Shown in pieces: positions 21,516 to 31,104 of a stretch of DNA of 64,000 nt. Numbering within the stretch: position 1 is the first letter of the stretch; each line of letters begins with the position of its first letter. The position numbers and the translations under genes are program-made. Source of the stretch: Reticulitermes speratus (Eukaryota > Arthropoda > Insecta > Blattodea > Rhinotermitidae); contig JAJKFL010000003.1 in assembly GCA_021186555.1 (NCBI GenBank), positions 51,435,130-51,499,129 on the forward strand. Direction: 5' to 3'. The notes under the pieces are model-generated. The model saw only the letters and a list, made by a program, of their open reading frames with translations. It searched no databases and had not been told where the DNA came from.

Positions 21516-21609
21516 TATATATGACGACAAAATTGTAGTGCATGTGTTGGTTAAAATAAAAGCTATTATATAAGACAGAATGTACGGTGAATATAATGTG
21601 AAAAATATA

Positions 21610-22127
21610 CTTGTGTTTGATGGTGGTCTTTATCAGTCAAGTTGTTAGGAAGTACTGTTGCTGTAGGGAAATATAAACCAAGTTTTCTTTAAATACATAA
21701 TATATTACTGGCATCTGACCTCGATGGTTTTATGCCATTTCTTACAGAACATCAGAAGTAAACATCAGAGAACTGAAAACCTAGAGACTATCAAAGATTA
21801 ACAGAAATTCTACAGGCAATAACAGACGGAAAGCTCTAGAACCCTTATCCACCGAATTCGTTACTTGTTCAAGTATTATACATCTCCTGATTACAGCATC
21901 TTTATACGAGAGGATAATTTTCGCAAACATCTGCCTTAGCGTTTTAAATAACGACTGTTCTCAGTACAGCCCAGACGGCAGACTTTGATAGCGTAATATT
22001 GCAATGATTGGTCAGAGTGACCACGCGGTGTAAGGTGCGTGCTGTCTCCTTACGCTCAGACACGGATCGCCGTTTCTTATCAAACTCAGGTTATTATATA
22101 TATGCACCTCTTACGTGTTTGTGTTAA
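21610..22127. other. Spacer, no gene seen
   Basis: No recognised coding or repeat content apart from the onset of SINE A at its end. Confidence 0.3.
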
Positions 22128-22350
22128 ACCTGGCTAACTTCGTCGGTATAGTGACTATGCTGCGGTTTGGACTGTCCTAGTTTAAAATCCCACTACGGGC
22201 CCCACATTTTTCTCTTCTGCAGAACTTCCAAGCATATTGTAGGGCCCACCCAGCCTCATATTCAATGGGTACCGGTGGTTCCTATCAGGGCGTAAAGCGG
22301 AAGGCGCGTCAAGTTAAACTTTCAAAGCCTAACGGTTACTTCACGTGCCA
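22128..22350 (+). mobile_element. SINE family A, diverged
   Basis: GGCTAACTTCGTCGGTATAG in the head and CAATGGGTACCGGTGGTTCC, GCGTAAAGCGGAAGGCGCG in the body. Confidence 0.78.
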
Positions 22351-22389
22351 CCATGTTTAACATTCAGCAATTCTACGTTCTTCCCACAC

Positions 22390-23075
22390 AGTGTATTTAT
22401 GTGTTTTGTGTGGATCTGAGAACAAACAGCGATTATTTCACTGTACAACATTAAGTGACTGGTTTGTATAACTGAGACGGAGTATGTTTACTGTGCGGTA
22501 CGGACTGTATTTATGTGTTTTGTGTGGATCTCAGAACAAACAGCGATTATTTCACTGTACAACATTAACTGATTGGTTTGTATAACTGAGACGGAGTGTG
22601 TTTACTGCGCGGTACGGACTGTATTTATGTGTTTTGTGTGGATCTCAGAACAAACAGCGATTATTTCACTGTACAACATTAACTGATTGGTTTGTATAAC
22701 CGAGACGGAGTGTGTTTACTGCGCGGTACGGACTGTGTTTATGTGTTTTGTGTGGATCTCAGAACAAACAGCGATTATTTCACTGTACAACATTAACTGA
22801 CTGGTTTGTATAACTGAGACGGAGTGTGTTTACTGCGCGGTACGGACTGTATTTATGTGTTTTGTGTGGATCTCAGAACAAACAGCGATTATTTCACTGT
22901 ACAACATTAACTGACTGGTTTGTATAACTGAGACGGAGTGTGTTTACTGCGCGGTACGGACTGTATTTATGTGTTTTGTGTGGATCTCAGAACAAACAGC
23001 GATTATTTCACTGTACAGCATTAACTGACTGGTTTGTATAACTGAGACGGAGTGTGTTTACTGCGCGGTACGAGC
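22390..23075 (+). repeat. 114-bp tandem array, plus orientation
   Basis: Six copies; the landmark GTATTTATGTGTTTTGTGTGG (one copy GTGTTT) begins at 22393, 22507, 22621, 22735, 22849 and 22963, exactly 114 bp apart. Copies are about 97-99% alike. Each includes CAGCGATTATTTCACTGTAC and TACTGCGCGGTACGGACTG. The same unit in opposite orientation forms the array at 37585-37962. Confidence 0.96.
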
Positions 23076-23404
23076 TGAGTCGTATATAAAGTAGAACAAT
23101 CTTCGTCTTTAAAGGGTTAAGCACTAAATCTATATAGTGTTTTCTTGGCGAATACAGAAACAACTTTACCTTGAATTTACGCTTCTTTGTTGTTCGTTAT
23201 ACTGAGAGATATTGCGACCTTAAGTTCTCGCCCGCAAGAATTGTACGTAAGGTATGTCAGTAGGTTTAGAAACCAAGAAAATATAAAGACGTAAGTAACT
23301 TTGGGATGTACAAACGATTGCCGTGGAAAATGGATTTATTGATATGAAAACAAAAATGTAAAGAGAAAATTAGACTTTGAATACAAATTTCATATTGTAT
23401 GTAC

Positions 23405-23660
23405 CGTGCATTTTATTGTAAGTCTAATACCAACCAACAAAAGCACAAGATTATTGACATATTTAAAATATATCTGAGAATCCTTACATACCGTATGTTT
23501 TAGCAAACAAGTCTCCATCTTGGAAGTAAAATGTTGTTGTAGTTCTCTGCTAAAAACCCCGTGAAGATGGCAACTCGTTTGCTGAAACATATGTAGGGCT
23601 CTCAAATACATTTTATATAAATCAATAATTTTGTGCATTTGTTGAGTTATATTAGACTTT
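23405..23660 (+). mobile_element. Hammerhead element, single arm
   Basis: Begins near GTACCGTGCATTTTATTG (tail-like motif, minus orientation) and ends GTGCATTTGTTGAGTTATAT. It includes the hammerhead-like block 23557-23598. The antisense 92-codon frame across it is not a gene. Confidence 0.6.
23557..23598 (+). ncRNA. Hammerhead-like block with G3
   Basis: CCC, then CGTGAAGA where G replaces C3, T, stem II GGCAA/TTGCT, GAAA, stem III ACATATGT, A, GGG. Folds like the others but with the same C3-to-G change seen in the P1 family. Confidence 0.5.
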
Positions 23661-24654
23661 AAATACAAAAATAGAAAGAGATATAATTTTAAAGATGACC
23701 GGTTGTGGGATATGAAATCGGAAATGTAAGGACAGTAAAAGCATACATTTTTATATACAATCTTCTAGCCTAACAAAACAGCCAACAGTGGCCTTATTAT
23801 TTTTTAATGATCCCACCCGCTCCCTCAGTAAGGGAAGTTTACATCAGCTCAGAACTGTGGTAAAAAAATAAGGGATAGAGATACCGGTTTGGGGCCAATA
23901 GACCGCAGCACTGTGTACTGTTAATGCGAAGCCTCCGTCAGCATCACAGCTCTAAGAGATTGAAAATTTTCACTGAAAATTCCAAGCACATCTTCGGGCA
24001 TACGAAACCCCCTTGCCGTCCCCTTAAACCGTTTTCTAACCACCCCCCTCCCCCCACGTTCCCAAGTCTGTACTCTTTTTCTATCCCTTACCGATATCGG
24101 AAGCGTGTCCTCGCCCCATCTCGCTCCAAAAACCATTCTCCTCCCCTATGTGCTTTGTCTGCAGTGACACAATAGGTTTGATCGATATCCGATAGGTTTC
24201 TGCTCCTCTTTCTTTGGGTTGACTTGAACTTCAGAAGTTGCAACCAATGGCTATTCCATCGTTCCATTACCTTCAAAGGTTTAGATAGAAGACGTATAGG
24301 CACAAGATAGGCTAGCAGAAGTTTAGTTCTTTTAAAGGTAAGCAAAACCGTGGTTGGGGGCGCAAGAAGGCGGTGGAGGTGGGGGCGTCTTTTATACGAC
24401 GTAGAAGATGATGGCGGCGAGGCTGCAGAAGGGTTGTGGTTGTCGATCCAGCCAGAAATCAGTATCTAGGACAAAGCTATGGAAAGAAACACAATAATTA
24501 TACTGCATTACGGAATGTGCAGTGTAATACCGACAGCATACGCAGGAAAAGTAAAGAGACCAACCCACGACGCATAATTTGATGCTATAAGCAACGCACG
24601 TGCGGTGCCAATCGCATCATTCGCAAAGAAATTTAATGTAACGAAGTCCGGATA
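23661..24654. other. Spacer, no gene seen
   Basis: A C-rich patch at 24040-24060 and G-rich patch at 24350-24385. Open frames of 71-85 codons on both strands at 23921-24345 overlap and show no motif. Confidence 0.35.
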
Positions 24655-24925
24655 GCACACTCGGTATAATGCCTAGGCTAAGGTTTGGACGATCCGGGTT
24701 TCGAATCCCTGCATGAGCAAAAAATCTTTTTCCTCTTTAAAAGTCCCAGTCTCATATTTAAAGGCTAATACGCTCGTTTTCCGAGGGGAAAGCGGCCAAG
24801 GCGTGATGTTAAACACTCACATTCAACAGGCGCTGAGGTTAAGCATGAGTGGAGTTATACTTCTACTCCACGTATACGCCTTCAAGGAGTGGAGAAGGAC
24901 AATTTTCCTTTAACTTTACCTTAAA
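24655..24925 (+). mobile_element. SINE family A, diverged
   Basis: Head with GATCCGGGTTTCGAATCCC; body with GGGGAAAGCGGCCAAGGCG and GGCGCTGAGGTTAAGCATG; 3' end CTTTAACTTTACCTT. Confidence 0.8.
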
Positions 24926-25217
24926 GACAAATGTGTGTACAAACTTGGGTATGTTTACGCTTCCATACTTCAATCATTTTGCCAAATTTATATTTGTTTG
25001 ACAGCTAAATAACTCCACAAACAAACCAAATTGTCAGAATTTAATATTTGTCCATGTAGTTGAAAATATTCTAAGACGGAATATTTTTCCAATTAACCGC
25101 CCGGATTTCGACCTTTTCAATTAGTACAACTGAGGGAAGTTAAAAAATTTGTGACGTCATGTACCGAGTCAAAAAAAAACATGAAGCAATCCAAGACAAA
25201 AGAATGCATGTAGGTAA

Positions 25218-25492
25218 AAAGTTTTCCCTATAACAGGCCATGAAGGCCCAGAGGGGGAGTAGAGGTATAGCTGTACTCATTCTTGACCCAGGCGCTAGTT
25301 AGGGGTGGGTGGTCAGCACCACGCCCCGGCCGCTTTACCCCCGGGAAAGACCCGGTACCCATTGTATAGGAGGCTGGGTAGGCCCCAGGGCCGGTCTGGA
25401 CGTATGCGAAAAATCTCGCCCCCACCGGGATTCGATCCCCGGACCGTCCAGCCCGTAGCGAGTCGCTATACCGACTGAGCTATCGCGGCCCC
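25218..25492 (-). mobile_element. SINE family A, full length, perfect 14-bp TSD
   Basis: Best reference copy of family A (275 bp). On minus the head reads GCCGCGATAGCTCAGTCGG (A-box TAGCTCAGTCGG) and GGGGATCGAATCCCGGTGGG (B-box); then CGTCCAGACCGGCCCTGGGG, AATGGGTACCGGGTC, GGGGGTAAAGCGGCCGGGG, and the 3' end GGGCCTTCATGGCCTG. Flanks ATGCATGTAGGTAA at 25204-25217 and 25493-25506 are identical. Low divergence suggests recent insertion. Confidence 0.95.
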
Positions 25493-26027
25493 ATGCATGT
25501 AGGTAAGACATATAAATAATTCAAACGCTTTCTGCTGTGTGCTTCGTGTTGATAGCCAACTACTCATAAGGAACAATGGGCGTGGCGGAATTCTTGAGGG
25601 AGAAAAGAACACGCCCATCCCAGCAACACTGTAAACAGACTGACTTGAATTTGGATGTGGCCTGCCCAATTTCATTCAAGATAAGAAGGATTCAAAACAA
25701 ATATGAAACTCGAGATTTTAGAAATTTAAAAATTAATAATGTAGATATTTAGGTAATGATAACGTTTCGTAATCTACCAGCGTTGCAGAGAAACCTGGTT
25801 CGTCACTTTTATCCTAAAGATCGAAGCAGGTTCTTTTCCGGAAATCTGGTAATCCTTCAAGAAATTACAACTCATCCTAATCCTTAATCTGTCACTTAAC
25901 ATGTTCGCAAATACTGTTTTCATTAATGTATCTGGACCCAAGAGAGGTTGCGATAGGAGAATGACGAAAAAATGTGCAACTAGATGCCTCATGATTTCTG
26001 TTCCTAACCAAATATTATTAGGGATTT

Positions 26028-26258
26028 CACGTTGTATTCACCGTGCATCGTCATATAACTGATTATCATTCACCAACAAATGCACAAAGATAATTTTTTC
26101 AAATTGCTTTATTAAAGGATTTCCCCTATACGTATTTCGGCAATCTATATCCCTGAAGATGGCAATATAGATTGCCGAAATACGTATAGGGGAAATCCTT
26201 TAATAAAGTAATTTGAAAAAAAATTATCTTTGTGCATTTGTTGGTGAATGATAATCCA
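26028..26258. mobile_element. Palindromic element Pal-5
   Basis: Near-perfect inverted repeat 26071-26252 (GATTATCATTCACCAACAA against TTGTTGGTGAATGATAATC) with the one-sided tail TTCACCGTGCATC at 26038-26050. The centre folds through GGCAATCTATAT/ATATAGATTGCC and carries one hammerhead-like block. It lies just 3' of the possible exon at 26285-26557 on that gene's strand. Confidence 0.9.
26150..26191 (+). ncRNA. Minimal hammerhead-like ribozyme
   Basis: CC before CTGAAGA (26153-26159), T, stem II GGCAAT-ATAG-ATTGCC, GAAA, stem III ATACGTAT (perfectly self-complementary), A, GGG. Stem I is two G-C pairs plus a possible U-G. Confidence 0.55.
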
Positions 26259-26284
26259 TTATTAGGAATATCAGGCCAACAGCG

Positions 26285-26557
26285 TCACTTCTTATTTGGA
26301 CAAGGGCCAGTAAGTTTTATATTCTTACCAACCACGTCAATGTCCCCGTGACTAAAGCACACGTTAATCTTATCCATCGGAATGCTGCCATCTGGCTTAG
26401 AATAAGCTCGTACCTCACAGAGCACACACTTCATGCTCAACTGTTTCTTCGGCCTCACCGCGGAGCATACAGGGAGACGGGCTGTGACTGAATCACACGT
26501 AGGTAGATGGCTCAACGTGTTCATGGAGACAAAAACCATGATAAACACCAGCTAAAG
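26285..26557 (-). CDS. Possible terminal exon of small secreted Cys-containing protein
   Basis: Minus-strand open frame ending at a TGA at 26285-26287. A plausible splice acceptor, CTACTTTAG, lies just upstream (about 26557); the frame continues LVFIMVFVSMN, hydrophobic like the end of a signal peptide, then a polar region with six cysteines (TCDSV, PVCSAV, KCVLCEV, NVCFSH, GPCPNK). There is also an internal Met at 26548. The sequence avoids low complexity and does not match any repeat family in the window, which separates it from the other short frames. I do not recognise the family. No upstream exon was identified. Alternatives: chance frame or a pseudogene fragment. Confidence 0.35.
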
Positions 26558-26698
26558 TAGCCGGTCTCAGAACTGAGAAAAAGTATGGCTGTATGCTTAG
26601 AGGCAATGAGGAACGCCACAAAATATTTCAAAGGATAGAGGCGAGTATAGAAAATTATGATTTTATGGTAGATTAGTTGTTATGTGAACCCGCCCCTT

Positions 26699-26735
26699 CT
26701 TAATCTCCCCCTCCCCCCCCCCCCCCCCCCCCCCC
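26699..26735. repeat. Poly-C tract
   Basis: CCCCCTCC followed by about 28 uninterrupted C, a length likely to be unreliable in the assembly. Confidence 0.9.
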
Positions 26736-26760
26736 GCAAGATGAGCTGGCTATCTCTATG

Positions 26761-27069
26761 TCATAGATGTTGAAGACTCTTTACCGAACTGTACACTGGG
26801 ATTCCATCTTGGCAGTGAACAGTCCTTATCGAAAGTGGCGACAATTCATGCTTATGCCACTTTTCTCTTAACACAAAGACAGCAGCGGCCCAGCTTTTAA
26901 TATTCTCTTCGCAGAATCCTTGAACGAAGGATAACTGTATCCATGTGTCATGAGAGATTCGCCCTGGTACACGTTTGGCCAAAACTGGCTCCCTGTATAG
27001 ACTGAGGGAAAAGTGATTATGACGACTAGATAAAAACCTACTTTTCAGTGGGAGATTCGTGTTTCTCAC
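26761..27069 (-). other. Unassigned 102-codon open frame
   Basis: Mixed-composition minus-strand frame with no motif I recognise and no match to the repeats here. It is upstream, on the same strand, of the possible exon at 26285-26557, but no donor site joining the two is evident. Most likely chance. Confidence 0.15.
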
Positions 27070-27247
27070 GGCGGTGTCATGATTACGGCTTTCTAGGGTG
27101 TGATACAGTTGCTATTAATGGAGCGTTACGTTACATGTCGGTAAGTAACTCCATGAATCAAACTATTTGTTTAAAAGCCAATAATTGTTCAGCTAATCAA
27201 TACATTCCCCTACTTCCATACAATCCCAAGATTCATTACCGATTTTT

Positions 27248-27590
27248 AATCTTGCATTCACCGCGCATTTAATTTAATATTTAACAACCAACTAAATGCA
27301 CATTTTATTAAAAAAATGTTTTACAATTTTATTACGTTTCCCTACATATGTTTCGGTCCGATTTCAGACCATCCTCAGGGGGTTATAAACTACACTTATA
27401 TTACGTCTATATGTGTTTGTTCCATTTCATGTGTAATGTAGATCACTTGCGTTTTATCGTGTAGGTTGTAAGTCACTTTCAAAGTGAAATCGGACCGAAA
27501 CATACGTAGGGGAATATAATAAAACTACAAAACATTTTTTTTATATAAAATATGCATTTAGTTGGTTGCTAAATATTCATTACCGAGTTT
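27248..27590. mobile_element. Palindromic element Pal-6
   Basis: Arms about 27285-27380 and 27475-27575 (AACCAACTAAATGCA against TGCATTTAGTTGGTT) with tail TTCACCGCGCAT at 27258-27269 on the left. The hammerhead-like block in the left arm is on minus; the right arm retains only its 3' half (CGGACCGAAACATACGTAGG). Confidence 0.88.
27340..27382 (-). ncRNA. Minimal type I hammerhead-like ribozyme
   Basis: Minus strand: CCC(C), CTGAGGA, T, stem II GGTC...GACC, GAAA, stem III ACATATGT, A, GGG. The variable base N7 is G here instead of T or A, as hammerhead rules allow. Confidence 0.6.
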
Positions 27591-27715
27591 ACAACAACCT
27601 GTCACTGGTACCCGTCTTCTCTCACTTGATCCAAGGCCGCGCCTTCACACTACTGCCCATATAAGCCTTTATAGAGTGGCCAGGGAAAACTTTATCTTTT
27701 TTTAAAATTTGTTAG

Positions 27716-27801
27716 TATACAGGGCATACACAAAAGAAGGGTGCGGTTTTAATAGTGAACACTGTTAAAACCGCACCATTCTTTTGTGTATGCCCTGTAT
27801 A
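27716..27801. mobile_element. Hairpin MITE, copy 1
   Basis: 86-bp near-perfect palindrome with TA-flanked ends CAGGGCATACACAAAAGAA / TTCTTTTGTGTATGCCCTG and an inner GGTGCGGTTTTAA arm. The same family is at 31021-31104. The CAGGG start resembles the mariner-type TIR at 16131. Confidence 0.88.
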
Positions 27802-27802
27802 T

Positions 27803-28042
27803 AAATTCTAAAATGTTCTAACGACGGTATATAACACTGAGAACTAATGGGTTTCTGGACTTTGTCCATCGTCCGGAAATCTAAAATAACTAGATAACAC
27901 GAGGTTTAGGAAGCTGAATCTGCTTCCGTCCTCAGGTGAAGGAAGGACGGAAGCAGATCCAGCTTCCGAAACGTCGTTATTTTAGATTTCCGGACGATGG
28001 GCAAGAGGCCAGAAACCAATTAGTTCTCATCAATGTCACACC
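27803..28042. mobile_element. Palindromic element Q, copy 1
   Basis: Inverted arms starting GAGAACTAATGGGTTTCTGG and ending CCAGAAACCAATTAGTTCTC. The left arm on minus carries a hammerhead-like block: CTGAGGA, stem II GGAAGC/GCTTCC, but TAAAC instead of GAAAC, so the core is mutated. The right arm has an intact CGAAACGTCG but lost its CTGA box. Confidence 0.82.
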
Positions 28043-28045
28043 ACC

Positions 28046-28280
28046 AAATAAATGCACTTTATTTTAAAAAACCAATATAAGGTTTCTTTAAAATCGTTTA
28101 AAAAACCCCTACATATGTTTCGGTTTCTAGAAAACCATCATCAGGGGGGTCACACTGAAACATATGTAGGATTTTTTTAAACGATTTTAAAGAAACTTTA
28201 TATTGGTTTTTTTTAAATAAATTGCATTTAGTTGGTGGTGAGACATTGATTAGTGAAAATGCACGGTGAACCTAGAATAA
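28046..28280. mobile_element. Palindromic element Pal-7
   Basis: Arms about 28046-28140 and 28150-28235 (CACCAAATAAATGCAC against GCATTTAGTTGGTGG style ends) with tail AAATGCACGGTGAACC at about 28258 on the right. Confidence 0.88.
28106..28148 (-). ncRNA. Minimal type I hammerhead-like ribozyme
   Basis: Minus strand: CCCC, CTGATGA, T, stem II GGTTT-TCTAG-AAACC, GAAA, stem III ACATATGT, A, GGGG. Stem I is four G-C pairs; every core base is present. Confidence 0.65.
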
Positions 28281-28382
28281 AATTCGTCAATTAGTTCTCA
28301 ATTGTTAGTAAACATTTTCCTCATATGCCCTTTTCCGCAGTCTCTTCTTATTCCTTCTTTATTTGTGTAAATACACTTCTTA

Positions 28383-28432
28383 CCAAATAATATTCGGGTG
28401 ATCAAATTAAGAAAATTGGGATGTGCGGGGGT
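28383..28432 (+). mobile_element. Short internal LINE-alpha fragment
   Basis: About 50 bp (AATATTCGGGTGATCAAATT, GAAAATTGGGATG) matching 47005-47055 inside the LINE coding region, with neither 5' nor 3' continuation. Confidence 0.65.
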
Positions 28433-29494
28433 TCCGCAAGAAATATTGGAATAAATATATAAACATTTTAAAATATTGTGAAGAATTCCAAATATCCCCA
28501 GAAATATCGAGGAATTTTTTGTCCGGCAATTGGCAATACTGGAGTAATGTTGGTGCCTTACCACCGTCCTCTATGTTTTTTTTTTGTCGTTTTCATAGAC
28601 AGTGGTTTCTCGGGATATAAAAAAACTATTTTAGGCATTCATCCAAGGGAAAAATTTGGAAAATATTTTGTAAATATTCACACACTGTAAAGAACAATTT
28701 TTTCCCCCCTGGCCGCTCAGGTTTAATTTTTAACAGAGCTTAAAAAGATATCCGTCTTATAAATCCGTTCGCTCTTTAACACGCATAATTTCCTGTAGAC
28801 TCAATCGCAAGTATCGTGCATGAAAATGCGAACAAAATTTTGGCCAGTGCTGACTTCGAAGTTCAGTTTATCTTGACAGCAGGCAATGCGACGCACGACT
28901 GAGTCCTTGCGAGCTCATCTTGCCGGCTGCAGCCTGCTAGGAATTCTGAACCGCAGATAGACTGTGGTCAAGTCACGGACACTTGAGACTGCAGTGAATC
29001 AGCAGGGGATGGGATGCTGCTCTGTATTACGGCTCATCCGTGACGGACAGTTACTCGGATTACTGCCTCTTGGGATGCACAGCAGTGACATCTGGTAAAT
29101 AGACACTAACTTTTTAGAAGTAGGTGCTGCTTGAATTCTCTTCCCTTCAGGTTGACAGTTAACCAGAATACACGGCGTCACGTCCAAGTAGACATTATTC
29201 GCCATAGGTTAGGGCACACCGAACCAGGCCAGACAAGAAACAAAATGCAGAGAAATTCAGCCAAAGCGATCCGATACAAGCCACTCTGATGCCGCAATTC
29301 TGTCAGCATGGACACGTAATGGTCGGCGCTACTTGCAGCTATAATACGATGATGTCATGACAAAGAAAAACACAAATTTATGTTTGTCCCATAACTAAAA
29401 AAAAAAGTCAAAATTCAGTGTTTTCATACACATTTGTACACAGATTTATTGCCAGATGAGAATACTTTTCTCTACTCTCGTGATTTCAGGCTTC
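28433..29494. other. Spacer, no gene seen
   Basis: Open frames of 65-88 codons on both strands around 28300-28690 and 28999-29205 have no motif. No further repeat recognised. Confidence 0.35.
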
Positions 29495-29630
29495 TTTCGC
29501 GGGATTTCACGCAGCGTTGATTGGTAGTTACCGACGTTTCGGGACAACCTATCGATAGGCTGTCCCGAAACATCGGTAACTAACTACCAATCAAAGCTGC
29601 GTAACATCCCAGAAGAGCGAAGTCCTCTCC
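29495..29630. mobile_element. P1 palindromic element, copy 3, collapsed centre
   Basis: Compact form: the left arm with tail TTTCAGGCTTCTTTCGCGG meets the right arm at CAACCTATCGATAGGCTG. GGGAC/GTCCC and GAAACATCG remain but the CTGAAGA-type box is deleted. Confidence 0.85.
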
Positions 29631-29889
29631 TCCCCTAATACGTGCTACAAGCACCGCCCATCTTATTCTTATTGATTTGATCATCCTGATAATATTTAGT
29701 GAGTAGTACAGATCATGAAGCTCCTCGTTATGCGATACCTTAAGGGTCCCCTGTTACCTCGTCCTTCTTAGGCCCAAATTATGTTGTCATATCTTGCAAA
29801 TGTATTTTGGAATTTGAAAGGAATTTATCTTAGTTCAGTACAAAAATTTTGGGCCTGAGCCTGAACGTCAAGTTGTTTATCTCATAAGA

Positions 29890-30115
29890 ATGTTTATCCG
29901 TGACAGGGTGACAGGACTTCATTTGTCTGAGGACATGTCCTGCAGTATCTGTTGCCTCTCTTGGACGTTATCCGTGACAGGGTGACAGGACTTCATTTGT
30001 CTGAGGACATGTCCTGCAGCATCTGTTGCCTCTCTTGGACGTTATCCGTGACAGGGTGACAGGACTTCATTTGTCTGACGACATGTCCTGCAGTATCTGT
30101 TGCCTCTCTTGGACG
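29890..30115 (+). repeat. 74-bp tandem repeat, 3 copies
   Basis: TTATCCGTGACAGGGTGACA starts at 29894, 29968 and 30042; copies are almost identical and include GAGGACATGTCCTGCAG. Not coding as far as can be seen. Confidence 0.95.
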
Positions 30116-31020
30116 CGAGGTTCCTCACAAACTTTCCGACATTCGAAGACTTAATGAAGGAGCAAAACCAAGACCGAGGCATTAAACGAACTTGATCAGA
30201 AAATTGTAGCTTCGCAAGTGTCTGCAATTCCATCTTCCCTCTACAGATGCCTACAGTTGCCCCAGAACAGCCTCACACTACTCAATCTTTACACACAAAA
30301 CTGCTGTCGTTGTCTGCAATCCGCCATCTAACTCCATGAAGCACAGAATCATAAGAAAAGCTAATCTTTGCTTCGCTATCAACAAATTTTCCGCGACTTA
30401 CGAACAATAAAAGTACATTCACCACGTCCACAACAGCCTGCTACTAGGCTCCATCACCAGCCAAATGAATCCTATCGCTTCTCTTTAAGTTCCCTTTCAT
30501 TTTTAAGCTGAAAACGTTGGACCACAATCCTTTTTTCCATTAATTTAAGGCATTCGTCTCACTGTTGTCCATAAAAACTTTTCGACCTGCACACAGGGGA
30601 CACTGCCCCCTGTGCCACGCCGATGACAGAGAGACAAATTTCCTGTTTGTATTTATAGTGCCGCATTTAGTTTATGAGTCTGACAACTCTTGGTTTGGAT
30701 CAATATGAACCCCAAACAACACTCTCACGCCCTCTATTGTGGCAGTCCTATTCACTTCCAAGAAGCTGTCAATTAAGTATAATGTTGATATAGCACGAAA
30801 TATAGGGTATAGTAGCTTCAGTCTACTTAAGTCTTGACTTCTGCAGAAGAACGTTACACAGCGTACATATTCAATTAAAATGTGATGCTAAAGTGTTCCT
30901 CAAGTACTATTATATGGCTCTAGCAACGGAAATTTGTCGTGTGTATATAATGAAGAAATTTTTCTCCACGTTCTGCGTTTTTCAGTGCAGTTTCGTGCAT
31001 AGCAACTTCATTGTGACGAA
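30116..31020. other. Spacer, no gene seen
   Basis: No recognised coding region or repeat. Confidence 0.35.
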
Positions 31021-31104
31021 ATACAGGGTATACACAAAAGAATGGTGCGGTTTCAATAGTTTTCACTATTGAAACCGCACCATTCTTTTGTGTATACTCT
31101 GTAT
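31021..31104. mobile_element. Hairpin MITE, copy 2
   Basis: Palindrome ACAGGGTATACACAAAAGAA with its complement at the right end, inner arm GGTGCGGTTTCAATAG, 6-8 nt loop. Same family as 27716-27801; arms agree better here, suggesting a younger copy. Confidence 0.88.

Larger units (their letters stand above)
21220..21605. mobile_element. Palindromic element Pal-4
   Basis: Left arm about 21220-21355, right arm about 21420-21570: TAACCAACATATGCACTAC pairs with GTAGTGCATGTGTTGGTTA. The one-sided tail GAATGTACGGTGAATATAA is at about 21580. Hammerhead-like blocks at 21263-21305 (minus) and 21469-21515 (plus). Confidence 0.88.

Noticed and set aside
22390..23075. CRISPR-like array
   Set aside because: Units are contiguous with no variable spacers, and the genome is clearly eukaryotic.
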